From Sphingopyxis sp. TUF1 (lineage in GTDB: Bacteria > Pseudomonadota > Alphaproteobacteria > Sphingomonadales > Sphingomonadaceae), in the NCBI RefSeq assembly GCF_036687315.1, contig NZ_CP144683.1, positions 1,488,001 to 1,552,000 of the forward strand: 64,000 bases of DNA, written 5' to 3'. The notes under the pieces were generated by a model. It did no database searches. It was not told where the DNA came from and saw nothing but the letters and a program-made list of their open reading frames with translations. This document shows positions 26,366-35,668 of this stretch, piece after piece; within the stretch, counting starts at the first letter, position 1; every line of letters begins with the position of its first letter. A program made the translations under genes and the position numbers.

Positions 26366-28204
26366 TCAGGCCGCAAGCGCAGCAGGCGTACGGTCAAGCG
26401 GCGCACACGCGGCGGCAAGCCAGCCGCGCGTCGCCTCGTCCATCCCCGGCGACAGCTTTTCAAACACCGCGGCGTGATAGGCATCGAGCCAGTCGGCCTC
26501 GGCCGCCGCCAACAGCGACACATCGACCAGATTTTGCGCGATGGGGGCGAAAGTGATCGTCTCGAACCCCAGCATCTCCTCTTCGGCGCCGGCGATGCTC
26601 AGCGCGGTGACGATGACGAGATTTTCGATGCGAATCCCGAAATGCCCCGCCTTGTAATATCCGGGCTCGTTCGACAGAATCATGCCCGCGTGCAGCGGCT
26701 CCTCGGTCCCAGCCTGCCCGCCCGAAGGCTTTGCAATCCGCTGCGGCCCTTCGTGGACCGCCAGATAGGTGCCGACGCCGTGCCCTGTCCCATGTGCATA
26801 ATCGACCCCGTCGGCCCACAGATATTGGCGCGCGAGAATGTCGAGCTGGCTACCGCGCGTGCCCTTGGGAAAGCGCGCGGTGGCGAGCGCGATATGACCT
26901 TTCAGCACCTGCGTGAAGCGGCGGCGCATTTCGGCGGTCGGCGTACCGATCGCGATCGTGCGCGTGATGTCGGTCGTGCCGTCGGCATATTGCCCGCCCG
27001 AGTCGACCAGATAGAGCGTGCCCGTCTCGATCGCCCGGTTGGTCGTTTCGTCGACCTTGTAATGCGGCAGCGCGCCGTTCGGCCCCGCGGCCGAGATGGT
27101 ATCGAACGACAGATCCTTCAGCCCGCCGCCCGCTTCGCGAAATTCGCGCAGCTTCGCCGCGGCGCCCAGCTCGTCGAGCCCGCCCTGCGGCGCGACTTCT
27201 TCCATCCATTTGAGGAAGCGTGTGACCGCTACGCCGTCGCGTACATGCGCGGCGCGCGTGCCGCCCAGCTCGACGTCGTTCTTGATCGCCTTGGGCAGCA
27301 CCGCCGGGTCGCGGTGGCGTTCGATCGCCGCGCCTGCGCCCTCGAGCGCGGTAAAGATCGCGGCGACCGCGCGGTCGGGATCGACCGCGACCTTCTTGCC
27401 CGCGAGGTCAGCGAGCGCGCCCTCAAAGGCGCTGCGGTCATGGATCCGTACACTGTTGCCCAGATGCGCGCGCACCGCGTCGGTGACTTTCTCGGGCGCG
27501 ATAAACAGGTCGGCGGTGGCGTCGGCGTGGAGCAGCGCAAAAGCCAGCCCGACGGGGGTGTGGCTGACGTCCTCCCCGCGGATGTTGAAGGTCCAGGCGA
27601 TCGAATCGAGCGCGGTCATGACCGTCGTGTCGAGCCCTTTCGCCTTCAGCCAGTCGGCGATGACTGCCCGCTTATCGGCCGCAGCCTGCCCGGCGAGCGC
27701 CGCATCATAAACGCTCACCGGCGCGTCGCTCGGCGCGGGCTGGTCGTCCCACGCCGCATCGACCGGGTTCGCATCAACCGCAACCAGACTTGCGCCCTTC
27801 GCCGCCAGTGCCTTTTCCAGCCCGCGCGCCCAGTCGATACCGTGCAGCCAGGGGTCGTACCCGATCGTCTGCCCCGCGCTGACATGGGCGCCCAGCCATT
27901 CGGCGACGCTTGACTGCGGCACGCCGACATAATCGAACAGCGCCTCGTCGACCTGATCGCGTACCTGCACCGTATAGCGCCCGTCGATGAACACCGCGGC
28001 TTTCTCGGGTAGCACCGCCGCGGTCCCCGCCGAACCGCCAAAGCCGGTCAGCCACGCCATTCGCTGCGCATAGGCGCCGACATATTCGCTCATATGTTCG
28101 TCGCTGATCGGCACCACAAACCCATCGAGCCCCTGCCGCGCCAGTTCGGCGCGAAGGCGGGCAAGACGCTCGGCATAAATAGTGCCGGGGACGGGGCTGG
28201 ACAT
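26366..28204 (-). CDS. Aminopeptidase P family (M24B) metallopeptidase
   Basis: 612 residues, the long three-domain eukaryote-like aminopeptidase P. Two creatinase-type N-terminal domains are followed by a pita-bread catalytic domain. Metal ligands are seen in LVDSGGQYADGTTDITRT (two Asp), YAHGTGHGVGTYLAVHEGP (His), SNEPGYYKAGHFGIRIEN (Glu) and EMLGFETIT (Glu). It releases N-terminal residues before proline. There is no signal peptide. Confidence 0.93.
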   Translation of the reverse strand: MSSPVPGTIYAERLARLRAELARQGLDGFVVPISDEHMSEYVGAYAQRMAWLTGFGGSAGTAAVLPEKAAVFIDGRYTVQVRDQVDEALFDYVGVPQSSVAEWLGAHVSAGQTIGYDPWLHGIDWARGLEKALAAKGASLVAVDANPVDAAWDDQPAPSDAPVSVYDAALAGQAAADKRAVIADWLKAKGLDTTVMTALDSIAWTFNIRGEDVSHTPVGLAFALLHADATADLFIAPEKVTDAVRAHLGNSVRIHDRSAFEGALADLAGKKVAVDPDRAVAAIFTALEGAGAAIERHRDPAVLPKAIKNDVELGGTRAAHVRDGVAVTRFLKWMEEVAPQGGLDELGAAAKLREFREAGGGLKDLSFDTISAAGPNGALPHYKVDETTNRAIETGTLYLVDSGGQYADGTTDITRTIAIGTPTAEMRRRFTQVLKGHIALATARFPKGTRGSQLDILARQYLWADGVDYAHGTGHGVGTYLAVHEGPQRIAKPSGGQAGTEEPLHAGMILSNEPGYYKAGHFGIRIENLVIVTALSIAGAEEEMLGFETITFAPIAQNLVDVSLLAAAEADWLDAYHAAVFEKLSPGMDEATRGWLAAACAPLDRTPAALAA

Positions 28205-28272
28205 GATGGCTTCCTTGTTCCTACATCGCAGTCATACCTGCCCATGCGGGCGATGCTGCCGGAGTTGTCTTT

Positions 28273-30438
28273 ATGCGTGCTATTTGGATGTTTCTGGCCG
28301 CAATTACCACCCCGCTTGTCGCGCCCGCGAGCGCCTTCGCCGTACAGAAAGAGAGTGAATTGACCGACCGCCCCGCGCTGCCCGCCGCTCCCATTGCCGA
28401 AAAGCGGCCCCATGACGTCACGCTCCACGGCAAGACGCTGTCCGATCCTTATTTCTGGCTGCGCGACCAGAGCTATCCGACGATCGATGACGCCGACATC
28501 CTCGATTATGTGAAAGCCGAAAATGCCTATTTCGATGCGGCGATGAAACCCCATGCCGACCTTGTTGAGACGCTGTTTCAGGAGATGAAGGGCCGCATCA
28601 AGGAAGCCGACAGCTCGGTCCCGCAAAAGGATGGCGACTGGCTCTATTGGGTCGAATATGAGGAAGGCGCCGAGTATAAGAAGTGGTATCGCAAGCCCGC
28701 CTCGGGCGCCGGTAAGACCCAGCTGATCCTCGACGAGGTCGCGATGGCCGCGGGCAAGGAATATTTCCGTCTCGCCGAGCTGTCGGTCAGTCCGGACGGC
28801 AAGCTGATGGCCTATTCGTTCGACGACAATGGGTCGGAACGTTTCGAAGCGCGCATCCGCAATCTGGAAACGGGCGAACTGCTCCCCGACGTAATCCCCG
28901 GCACGCTCTCGTCGCTGGTGTGGACCGCGAACAATGACGCCATCCTCTATGGCCTCGCGAACGAGAATTGGCGCACCGACAATGTTCGGCTGCACAAGCT
29001 CGGCACGGCGGTGAGCGAGGATAAATTGCTCTACAAGGAGGCCGACATCGGCTTTGGCGTCGGCATCGGCAAGACCGCCGCCGACAATTATATCGTCATC
29101 GCGACGGGCGATAACGAAACGAGCGAGGTATACCTCCTCCCCGCCGACAATCCCGAAGCGCCGATGCAGCTCGTATCGGCGCGCCAGAAGGGCCGCGAAT
29201 ACAGCGTCGATGAGCGCGAAGGCACGCTCTATATCCACACCAACGACGAACACCCCAATTTCCGCGTCGCAACCGCAAGCATCGACAAGCCTGATGAATG
29301 GAAAACGCTGATCCCCGGATCGGACCACAGCTACATCACCGGCCTCTCGATCTTCCGCGACTATTTCGTGCTGGAGGCGCGCGAGAACGGGCTCGATCAG
29401 GTCGACGTCCGCAAATATGACGCGCCTTTGACCCCCGGCCGGATCAAGTTTCCGGAGGCCACTTATGTGGCGGGGCTCGGCGACAATCCCGAATATCATC
29501 AGGACAAGCTCCGCCTCGACTATGAATCGATGGTCACCCCCGACACTGTCTATGATTATGATCTGGCGAGTGGGGCGCTCGAAACGCTGAAAGTACAGGA
29601 AATCCCATCCGGTTACAATTCGTCACGATATGTTACCGAATGGGTAAATCTTCCGAGCCGCGACGGCAAGACGATGATCCCTGCCTCGGTCGTCTACAAA
29701 AAAGGCACCAAGCTCGACGGCAGCGCGCCGATGCACCTCTATGCCTATGGCAGCTACGGTTATCGCGTGCCCCCGGGCTTTTCGACGACGCGTTTGAGCC
29801 TGGTCGATCGCGGGATGATCTATGCCATCGCGCATGTCCGTGGCGGCGACGACATGGGACGCGCCTGGTATCTTGCGGGCAAGACGACGGAGCGCACCAA
29901 CACGTTCAACGATTTCATCGACGTCGCCAAGGGCCTGATCGCCAAGAAATATACGAGCGCCGGCAAGATTTCGATCGAGGGCCGCTCGGCGGGCGGGCAG
30001 GTGATGGGGGTCGTCTATAACGAGGCGCCCGAACTGTGGGGCGCGGTGCTGGCGGGTGTGCCCTTCGTCGATGTCATCAACACGATGGTCGACGAAACGC
30101 TGCCGCTGACGCCGGGCGAATGGCCCGAATGGGGCAATCCGATCACCGACAAGGCGGCGTTCGATTATATGCTGCGCTACAGCCCCTACGACAATGTGAC
30201 CGCAAAGGCCTATCCGCCGATGCTGGTGTCGGCGGGGCTCAACGACCCCCGCGTAACCTATTGGGAGCCCGCCAAATGGGTCGCCAAGCTGCGCGCAACG
30301 CGCACGAACGATTCGCTCCTCCTCCTGCGCACCAACATGGGCGCAGGCCACGGCGGCAAATCGGGCCGCTGGGGCGCGCTGCGCGAGGATGCCGAGGAGT
30401 TCGCCTTCGTGCTGACGCAGCTGGGGGTGGAGAAATAG
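28273..30438 (+). CDS. S9 family prolyl oligopeptidase (oligopeptidase B-like)
   Basis: 721 residues. A signal-like N-terminus (about residues 1-23, ending SAFA) precedes a beta-propeller domain and a C-terminal alpha/beta hydrolase. The catalytic triad by sequence is Ser572 (GRSAGG), Asp658 (LNDPRV) and His693 (GAGHGG). YGSYGYRVPPGFSTTRLSLV is typical of PtrB. Members cleave short peptides after basic residues or proline. The predicted signal suggests a periplasmic enzyme. It is divergent from the aminopeptidase P gene, which also handles peptides. Confidence 0.92.
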   Translation: MRAIWMFLAAITTPLVAPASAFAVQKESELTDRPALPAAPIAEKRPHDVTLHGKTLSDPYFWLRDQSYPTIDDADILDYVKAENAYFDAAMKPHADLVETLFQEMKGRIKEADSSVPQKDGDWLYWVEYEEGAEYKKWYRKPASGAGKTQLILDEVAMAAGKEYFRLAELSVSPDGKLMAYSFDDNGSERFEARIRNLETGELLPDVIPGTLSSLVWTANNDAILYGLANENWRTDNVRLHKLGTAVSEDKLLYKEADIGFGVGIGKTAADNYIVIATGDNETSEVYLLPADNPEAPMQLVSARQKGREYSVDEREGTLYIHTNDEHPNFRVATASIDKPDEWKTLIPGSDHSYITGLSIFRDYFVLEARENGLDQVDVRKYDAPLTPGRIKFPEATYVAGLGDNPEYHQDKLRLDYESMVTPDTVYDYDLASGALETLKVQEIPSGYNSSRYVTEWVNLPSRDGKTMIPASVVYKKGTKLDGSAPMHLYAYGSYGYRVPPGFSTTRLSLVDRGMIYAIAHVRGGDDMGRAWYLAGKTTERTNTFNDFIDVAKGLIAKKYTSAGKISIEGRSAGGQVMGVVYNEAPELWGAVLAGVPFVDVINTMVDETLPLTPGEWPEWGNPITDKAAFDYMLRYSPYDNVTAKAYPPMLVSAGLNDPRVTYWEPAKWVAKLRATRTNDSLLLLRTNMGAGHGGKSGRWGALREDAEEFAFVLTQLGVEK

Positions 30439-30450
30439 GTTTCCTTATCT

Positions 30451-30528
30451 CGTCATCCCGGCGAAGGCCGGGATCTCGCCGGTGAACGAAAACGCACGGA
30501 TGAGATCCCGGCCTCCGCCGGGATGACG
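30451..30528. repeat. Intergenic palindromic element, family D copy 1
   Basis: CGTCATCCCGGCGAAGGCCG on the left and the complementary GGCCTCCGCCGGGATGACG on the right, enclosing about 40 bases in which GATCTC and GAGATC also pair. It sits between convergent genes. A related element lies at 37427-37502. Confidence 0.87.
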
Positions 30529-30533
30529 TTACC

Positions 30534-31142
30534 TTAGGTGAGATACCCCCGTGCCACCAATTCACGCTCCAGCTCCACCGCGTCGACGAACCTGTGCGCT
30601 GCAATGCCCGCGGATTCGGCCCCCGCGACATTTGCCGCCACATCGTCGATGAACAGCGCGCCCGCAGGATCAATGCCGAAGCGCTCGATTGCGAGCTGAT
30701 AGATCGCGGGGTCGGGCTTCATCAGTTTCTCGGTCCCCGACACAATGATGCCCCGGAAGCGGTCGAACACCGGCTGCGTCGGGCGGAAGCCTTCCCAGAA
30801 TTCGTGGCCGAAGTTGGTGATCGCGAACAGCGGCACGCCCGCGGCATCGAGCCGCTCGACCAGTTCGAGGCTGCCGGGCATCGGCCCCGGAATCGTCTCG
30901 TTAAAGCGCGCGGCATAGGCGTCGATCAGTGGTGCATGACCGGGAAATTCAGCCTTCAGTTCGGGCAGCATATCGGCAAGCGGACGGCCCGCGTCGTGCT
31001 GGAAATGCCATTCGGGCGTGACGACATGGGTCACGAACCATTCGAGTTCCTGCTCGTCGGCGATCAGCTTGGCAAACAGGTGGCGCAAATCCCAGTCGAA
31101 CAGGACACGGCCGACGTCGAAGATCACACTTTGGCGAATCAT
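30534..31142 (-). CDS. HAD superfamily hydrolase (YihX-like, subfamily IA)
   Basis: 202 residues from ATG 31142 (MIRQSVIFDVGRVLFDWD); a longer frame to 31178 is less likely. The HAD motifs are FDVGRVLFDWD (motif I), AITNFGHEFW (motif II), KLMKPDPAIY (motif III) and GALFIDDVAANVAGA (motif IV). Motif I has Gly in place of the second Asp, as in YihX-type sugar-phosphate phosphatases. The substrate is unknown. Confidence 0.85.
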   Translation of the reverse strand: MIRQSVIFDVGRVLFDWDLRHLFAKLIADEQELEWFVTHVVTPEWHFQHDAGRPLADMLPELKAEFPGHAPLIDAYAARFNETIPGPMPGSLELVERLDAAGVPLFAITNFGHEFWEGFRPTQPVFDRFRGIIVSGTEKLMKPDPAIYQLAIERFGIDPAGALFIDDVAANVAGAESAGIAAHRFVDAVELERELVARGYLT

Positions 31143-31236
31143 AGGCTCCCCGACACGCGAAAGCGCCGCCGGAAGCATCCGACGGCGTCACGCTAACTCG
31201 CAAATGCACGCAGGGCGAAACGCCCCGGCAGGGCAA

Positions 31237-31362
31237 TCAGCCCTGGCGCGCCTTGAAGCGGCGGTTGGTCTTGTTGATCACATAGGTGCGGCCACGGCGG
31301 CGGATAACGCGGTTATCACGGTGGCGGTCCTTCAGCGACTTCAGGCTGTTGCGAATCTTCAT
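31237..31362 (-). CDS. rpmJ: 50S ribosomal protein L36 (zinc-independent type)
   Basis: 41 residues: [20 protein letters not shown] at the N-terminus and a tail ending [12 protein letters not shown]. This is the longer YkgO-like L36. It has no cysteine, so it lacks the CCCH zinc site of the classical form. It lies between rpoN and the HAD gene on the minus strand. Confidence 0.92.
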   Translation of the reverse strand: MKIRNSLKSLKDRHRDNRVIRRRGRTYVINKTNRRFKARQG

Positions 31363-31453
31363 GGTTCTTGTCCGTAAATCTTGGCGTATTGACGCGAAGC
31401 GGCGCAACTATGGGGAAGCGGGCAAAAAGTCAACCGGCTCCCACCCTTATTTC

Positions 31454-31525
31454 ATCATTCCGGACTTGATCCGGAATCCATTGTCGCGCCGAAGTCCTGG
31501 ACCCCGGATCAAGTGCGGGGTGACA
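31454..31525. repeat. Intergenic palindromic element, family E
   Basis: CATTCCGGACTTGATCCGGA on the left and CCCCGGATCAAGTGCGGGGT on the right are inverted, imperfect complements around a short centre. It lies in the rpoN-rpmJ spacer directly after the rpoN stop. A single copy was seen in this window. Confidence 0.8.
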
Positions 31526-31531
31526 ACGGTT

Positions 31532-32986
31532 TCAACCCGCGAGCGCCTTCTGCCGCCGCCGTTGCACCGAAGACCCAAACCCCATCGCCTCGCGATATTT
31601 CACCACCGTGCGCCGCGCAATGTCATGGCCCTCGGCCGACAGCTTCTGCGCGATCGTCTCGTCGGACAGGATCGCGCGCGCGTCCTCGCCCTCGATCATC
31701 GCCTTGATCCGGCTCTTCACCGCCTCCGCCGATACGGCGCCGTCGCCCTCGGTCGCCGAAATGCCCGACGAGAAGAAATATTTGAGCTCGAACAGGCCGC
31801 GCGGGCACGACAGATATTTGTTGCTGGTGACGCGGCTGACGGTCGATTCGTGCATCCCGATCTCCTCGGCGACCTGTCGCAGGGTCAGCGGGCGCATATG
31901 TGCGACGCCGTGCAGGAAAAACCCCTCCTGCTGCTTCACGATCGCGCTCGCGACCTTGACGATCGTGCGCTGCCGCTGGTCGAGCGCGCGCACCAGCCAA
32001 TTCGCACCTGCGAGCTGTTCGGACAGCCACGCCTTGCTCTTTGCCGCTGCCCCCGCGGCGAGTTCATTATAATAGCGGCGATTGACGAGCAGCCGCGGCA
32101 GGGTCGCGCTGTTCACCTCGACCGCCCAGCCCGCCGCCGTGCGCCGGATATACAGGTCGGGGACAACCGCCTGCGCGGGCGATCCGCCGAATTTCAGGCC
32201 GGGCCTCGGATCATAGCCGCGCAGTTCGCGGATCATATCGGCCAGATCCTCGTCGTCGACGCCGCAGATGCGCTTCAGTTGCGGGAAGGCGCCTTTCGCC
32301 ACCAGCTCCAGATGCGCGATCATCGTCGCCATTGCGGGGTCGTAACGGTCGGCCTCGCGCGCCTGGATCGCGATGCATTCGGCGAGGTCGCGCGCGCCGA
32401 CACCCGCGGGGTCGAAGCCCTGAACCACCCCCAGCACCGCCTCGACCATCGCCAGCGGCACGCCCAGCTGCGCGGCGAGCTCGCCAAGGTCGGCGCGAAG
32501 ATAGCCCGTCTCGTCGATCAATGCGACAAGCTGCGCCGCCACGATCGCCTCGATCCCGTCCAGCCGCTCGCCGACCTGCGCGAGCAGATGGTCGTGAAGC
32601 GTACCCTCGGCCTCCGCAAAACTGTCGAAATCGACATCCTCGCCCGCGCCCGACAGGCCGACGCTGTCGCTCGCGCTGTCGTGGTGGAAACGCTCCTCGG
32701 CGAAATCGACGTCGAGGTCGTCGGCCGTCCCCGCGTCGGACGCGAGCGCATGATCGGTATCGGCGGGCGTTTCGGTCACCGGCGGCGCATCGCCGTCGGG
32801 CTCGTCGCCCCCGCCCTCGCTGTCGGGCGCGCCCGTGTCGAGCAGCGGATTGCCCTCCAGCGCCTCGGCCAGATAGGCTTCGAGTTCGAGGTTGGACAGC
32901 GCCAGCAGTTTGATCGCCTGCTGCAGCTGCGGCGTCATCACCAGCGATTGCGACTGGCGGAGATCGAGGCGCGGCCCCAACGCCAT
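31532..32986 (-). CDS. rpoN: RNA polymerase sigma-54 factor
   Basis: 484 residues. The Gln-rich region I (RQSQSLVMTPQLQQAIKLLA) is followed by an acidic region II (about residues 55-125), the core-binding and HTH domains, and the RpoN box ARRTVVKYRE near residue 465. It directs RNA polymerase to -24/-12 promoters and needs AAA+ activators. lptB lies upstream on the same strand, as is common in proteobacteria. The usual downstream hpf and ptsN are absent; rpmJ follows instead. Confidence 0.96.
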   Translation of the reverse strand: MALGPRLDLRQSQSLVMTPQLQQAIKLLALSNLELEAYLAEALEGNPLLDTGAPDSEGGGDEPDGDAPPVTETPADTDHALASDAGTADDLDVDFAEERFHHDSASDSVGLSGAGEDVDFDSFAEAEGTLHDHLLAQVGERLDGIEAIVAAQLVALIDETGYLRADLGELAAQLGVPLAMVEAVLGVVQGFDPAGVGARDLAECIAIQAREADRYDPAMATMIAHLELVAKGAFPQLKRICGVDDEDLADMIRELRGYDPRPGLKFGGSPAQAVVPDLYIRRTAAGWAVEVNSATLPRLLVNRRYYNELAAGAAAKSKAWLSEQLAGANWLVRALDQRQRTIVKVASAIVKQQEGFFLHGVAHMRPLTLRQVAEEIGMHESTVSRVTSNKYLSCPRGLFELKYFFSSGISATEGDGAVSAEAVKSRIKAMIEGEDARAILSDETIAQKLSAEGHDIARRTVVKYREAMGFGSSVQRRRQKALAG

Positions 32987-33009
32987 TGAGTATCAGCGGC
33001 CCATTACCC

Positions 33010-33135
33010 CGTTCGTGTCGAGCCCCTCGACTGCCTTGGCAGTCGCTCGGGATAAACTTCCGGCTTTGCCGGAAGTCGAGACACGTGAAGGCACGCACGA
33101 TCTCGGCGTGTCTCGACTTCGCTCGACACGAACGG
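33010..33135. repeat. Intergenic palindromic element, family F
   Basis: Terminal arms CCGTTCGTGTCGAG and CTCGACACGAACGG are perfect inverted repeats of 14 bases. Inner hairpins include CTTCCGGC / GCCGGAAG. The element is about 125 bases and fills most of the lptB-rpoN spacer. It may form a cruciform or a processed RNA hairpin between the two co-directional genes. Confidence 0.87.
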
Positions 33136-33177
33136 AAATGAAAAGCAGCTCATTCAACACCGACACGGCTCTAGCCG

Positions 33178-33993
33178 TCACAGCGAGAATCCCTCACCCA
33201 GATACAGTCGGCGCACTTCGGGATCGGCGACGAGTTCGGCGGGCGATCCCGCGAGCAGCACCTTGCCGTCATAGATGATGCATGCGCGATCGACGAGGTC
33301 GAGCGTCTCGCGCACATTATGATCGGTTATGAGCACGCCGATGCCGCGCGTCTTGAGGTCGGCGACAAGGTCGCGAATATCGCTGATCGACAAGGGGTCG
33401 ATACCTGCGAAAGGTTCGTCGAGCAGGATGATCGACGGATTGGCGGCGAGTGCACGCGCGATTTCGGCGCGGCGCCGTTCGCCGCCCGACAGCGCCATCG
33501 CCGCGGCATCGCGCAGCCGTGTCAGACCGAATTCGTCGAGCAATTCCTCAAGCCGCCGTTCGCGCGCGACCTTGTCGGGCTCGGCAAGTTCGAGCACTGC
33601 CTCGATATTCTGCGCCACCGTCATGCCGCGAAAGATCGAGGTTTCCTGCGGCAGATAGCCCAGGCCCAGGATCGCGCGGCGATACATGGGCAGCGCGGTG
33701 ATGTCAGCGCCGTCGAGCATGATGCGCCCCGCGTCGGGCTTCACCAGTCCCATGATCGAATAGAAGCAGGTCGTCTTGCCCGCACCATTGGGGCCGAGCA
33801 GCCCGACGACCTCGCCCTTGCCGACCGACAGCGACACGTCGGACAGCACGACGCGCTTGTCATAGCTTTTGGCGATCGAAATGACCGCGAGGCCATTGCC
33901 CGCCGCGGCATCGTCGCGCGCGTGCGCACGATGCTCGGTGACGCCATGATCGTCGTCGGCGGCCCGCGCGATTGTCGATTCCTCGTCGGTCAT
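33178..33993 (-). CDS. lptB: Lipopolysaccharide export ABC transporter ATP-binding protein
   Basis: 271 residues. Walker A GPNGAGKTT, signature LSGGERRRAEIARAL and Walker B IILLDEPFAGID are followed by the H-loop ITDHNVRETLD. With LptFG it powers LPS extraction from the inner membrane. About 30 extra residues precede the core ABC fold, and translation may start later. The usual upstream lptC and lptA are not here; a repeat and a phosphohexomutase gene lie there. Confidence 0.95.
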   Translation of the reverse strand: MTDEESTIARAADDDHGVTEHRAHARDDAAAGNGLAVISIAKSYDKRVVLSDVSLSVGKGEVVGLLGPNGAGKTTCFYSIMGLVKPDAGRIMLDGADITALPMYRRAILGLGYLPQETSIFRGMTVAQNIEAVLELAEPDKVARERRLEELLDEFGLTRLRDAAAMALSGGERRRAEIARALAANPSIILLDEPFAGIDPLSISDIRDLVADLKTRGIGVLITDHNVRETLDLVDRACIIYDGKVLLAGSPAELVADPEVRRLYLGEGFSL

Positions 33994-34081
33994 AATGCGG
34001 TCGGTTCCCGTCTGGCTTCGTGCCGCGTTACCCCAGCGACGCCGCCAAGGTCAATCTGGCAAGCTTATTGCATCTACTCTC

Positions 34082-34248
34082 ACCCCTCCCCTTCAGGGGA
34101 GGGGCAGCGAGACTCGGTCCGGCGCTAGCCGGGCCTTCGTCGAGTGGGGTGGGGGCCATCGGCCTTGCCCTATGCCGATGGCCCCCACCCGCTGCAACTA
34201 GGCGGCAAGCTGCCAAGTTTCGCTGACCTCCCCTGAAGGGGAGGGCGT
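34082..34248. repeat. Intergenic palindromic element, family B copy 1
   Basis: Opens ACCCCTCCCCTTCAGGGGAG and closes with the complementary CTCCCCTGAAGGGGAGGG. The interior has the stem GGGGGCCATCGGC / GCCGATGGCCCCC and the module CTAGGCGGCAAGCTGCCAAG. The total is about 167 bases between two minus-strand genes. A half copy joined to a family A end lies at 63408-63544. Confidence 0.85.
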
Positions 34249-34255
34249 CATCTCG

Positions 34256-35638
34256 CTAATGCCCCACGCTTTCCCCGCGCACGACGCCGGATAGTGCAAG
34301 TTGCTCATCGATCGCCGCAAGCAGGCGCGCCAGCGCCGCCTCGTCGGTCGCCTCGGCGCGCGCGACGAGAACGTCCTGCGTGTTCGATGCGCGGAGCAGC
34401 CACCAGCCGTCGTCGGTCATCACGCGCGCGCCGTCGGTGCGGTCGACGCGCGCGCCTGCCGCCGTCAGTCGATCGAGAACTTCATCCACAATGGCGAATT
34501 TGCGCACCTCGTCGACCTGGAAGCGCATTTCGGGCGTGTTGACCATCGGCGCCATGCCGCCGCGCAGTTCGGTGACGCTTTTGCCGAGCTTCGTCGCTGC
34601 CTCGATCAACCGCACTGCGGCATAGGGCGCATCGTCATAGCCATAATAGCGGTCGGCGAAGAAGATATGGCCGCTCATCTCGCCTGCCAGCGGGCTGCCG
34701 GTTTCCTTCATCTTCGCCTTGATCAGGCTGTGGCCGGTTTTCCACATCAAGGGCGTGCCGCCCAGTTCGGCGACCCGGTCGAACAACGCCTGGCTGGCCT
34801 TCACATCGGCAATCACCGTCGCACCCGGCATGTCTTTCAGCACCGCGGCGGCATAGATTTGCAGCAGCTGATCGCCCCAGATCACGCGGCCCCGACCGTC
34901 GATCGCGCCGATACGATCGCCGTCCCCATCGAAAGCGACACCGAAATCGAGACTCTTTTCGGCGACGAGCTTTTTCAGATCGGCGAGGTTCTTCTCTTCG
35001 GTCGGATCGGGATGGTGGTTCGGGAAATGCCCGTCAATATCGGTGAAAAGCAAATGATGCTCGCCCGGAAGACGCGCGGTCAGCTTTTCGATGACGGTGC
35101 CCGCAGCGCCGTTGCCCGCGTCCCAGCCGATTCGGAAGGCACCGCCGGCAAAGCCCTCGACCAGCCGATCGACATAGGCGTCGACGATGTCGATGCTCTC
35201 CGCCGTGCCTTCGCCCGTCTCCCAGTCGCCCGCGGCGGCCAGTTCGCCGATCCGCTGAATGTCGGCGCCGAAGAAGGGGCGCCCCTGAAACACCATCTTG
35301 AAGCCATTATAGTCGGGGGGATTATGGCTGCCGGTTATCTGTATACCGCCGTCAACCTCTTCGGTTGATGCGGCATAATAGAGCATCGGCGTCGGTCCCA
35401 GTCCGACATTCAGCGCATCGACCCCCGCGGCATTGATTCCCTCGATCAGAGCCTCGGTGAGCATCGGCGACGACAGCCGTCCGTCATAACCCACGGCGAC
35501 GCGGCGGCCGCCCGCGCGGCGGATCAGCGTCGCAAAGCTGCGGCCGATGGCATAGGCATCCTTGTCGGACAGCGTGTCGCCGACGACGCCGCGAATATCA
35601 TATTCGCGGAGCATCGTCGGATGGAAATCATGGGTCAT
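34256..35638 (-). CDS. Phosphomannomutase/phosphoglucomutase
   Basis: 460 residues of the alpha-D-phosphohexomutase family. The phosphoserine loop is [13 protein letters not shown] (near residue 101), the metal loop DGDGDRIG (near residue 236) and the substrate-binding loop [15 protein letters not shown]. The C-terminal phosphate-binding part contains LLRASNTQ. It interconverts hexose 1- and 6-phosphates for LPS, capsule or glycogen precursors. ManB/AlgC-like dual specificity is likely but not proven. Confidence 0.94.
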   Translation of the reverse strand: MTHDFHPTMLREYDIRGVVGDTLSDKDAYAIGRSFATLIRRAGGRRVAVGYDGRLSSPMLTEALIEGINAAGVDALNVGLGPTPMLYYAASTEEVDGGIQITGSHNPPDYNGFKMVFQGRPFFGADIQRIGELAAAGDWETGEGTAESIDIVDAYVDRLVEGFAGGAFRIGWDAGNGAAGTVIEKLTARLPGEHHLLFTDIDGHFPNHHPDPTEEKNLADLKKLVAEKSLDFGVAFDGDGDRIGAIDGRGRVIWGDQLLQIYAAAVLKDMPGATVIADVKASQALFDRVAELGGTPLMWKTGHSLIKAKMKETGSPLAGEMSGHIFFADRYYGYDDAPYAAVRLIEAATKLGKSVTELRGGMAPMVNTPEMRFQVDEVRKFAIVDEVLDRLTAAGARVDRTDGARVMTDDGWWLLRASNTQDVLVARAEATDEAALARLLAAIDEQLALSGVVRGESVGH

Positions 35639-35668
35639 CGTCGATCCTCTTTGGAAGAGAGCAGAAGG

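Noticed and set aside
31286..32989. 567-codon open frame opposite rpoN
   Set aside because: Antisense shadow; it also runs through the family E repeat and rpmJ.
33015..33135. CRISPR-like repeat array
   Set aside because: The repeats are inverted arms of one palindrome; there are no regularly spaced direct repeats with unique spacers, and no cas genes occur in the window.
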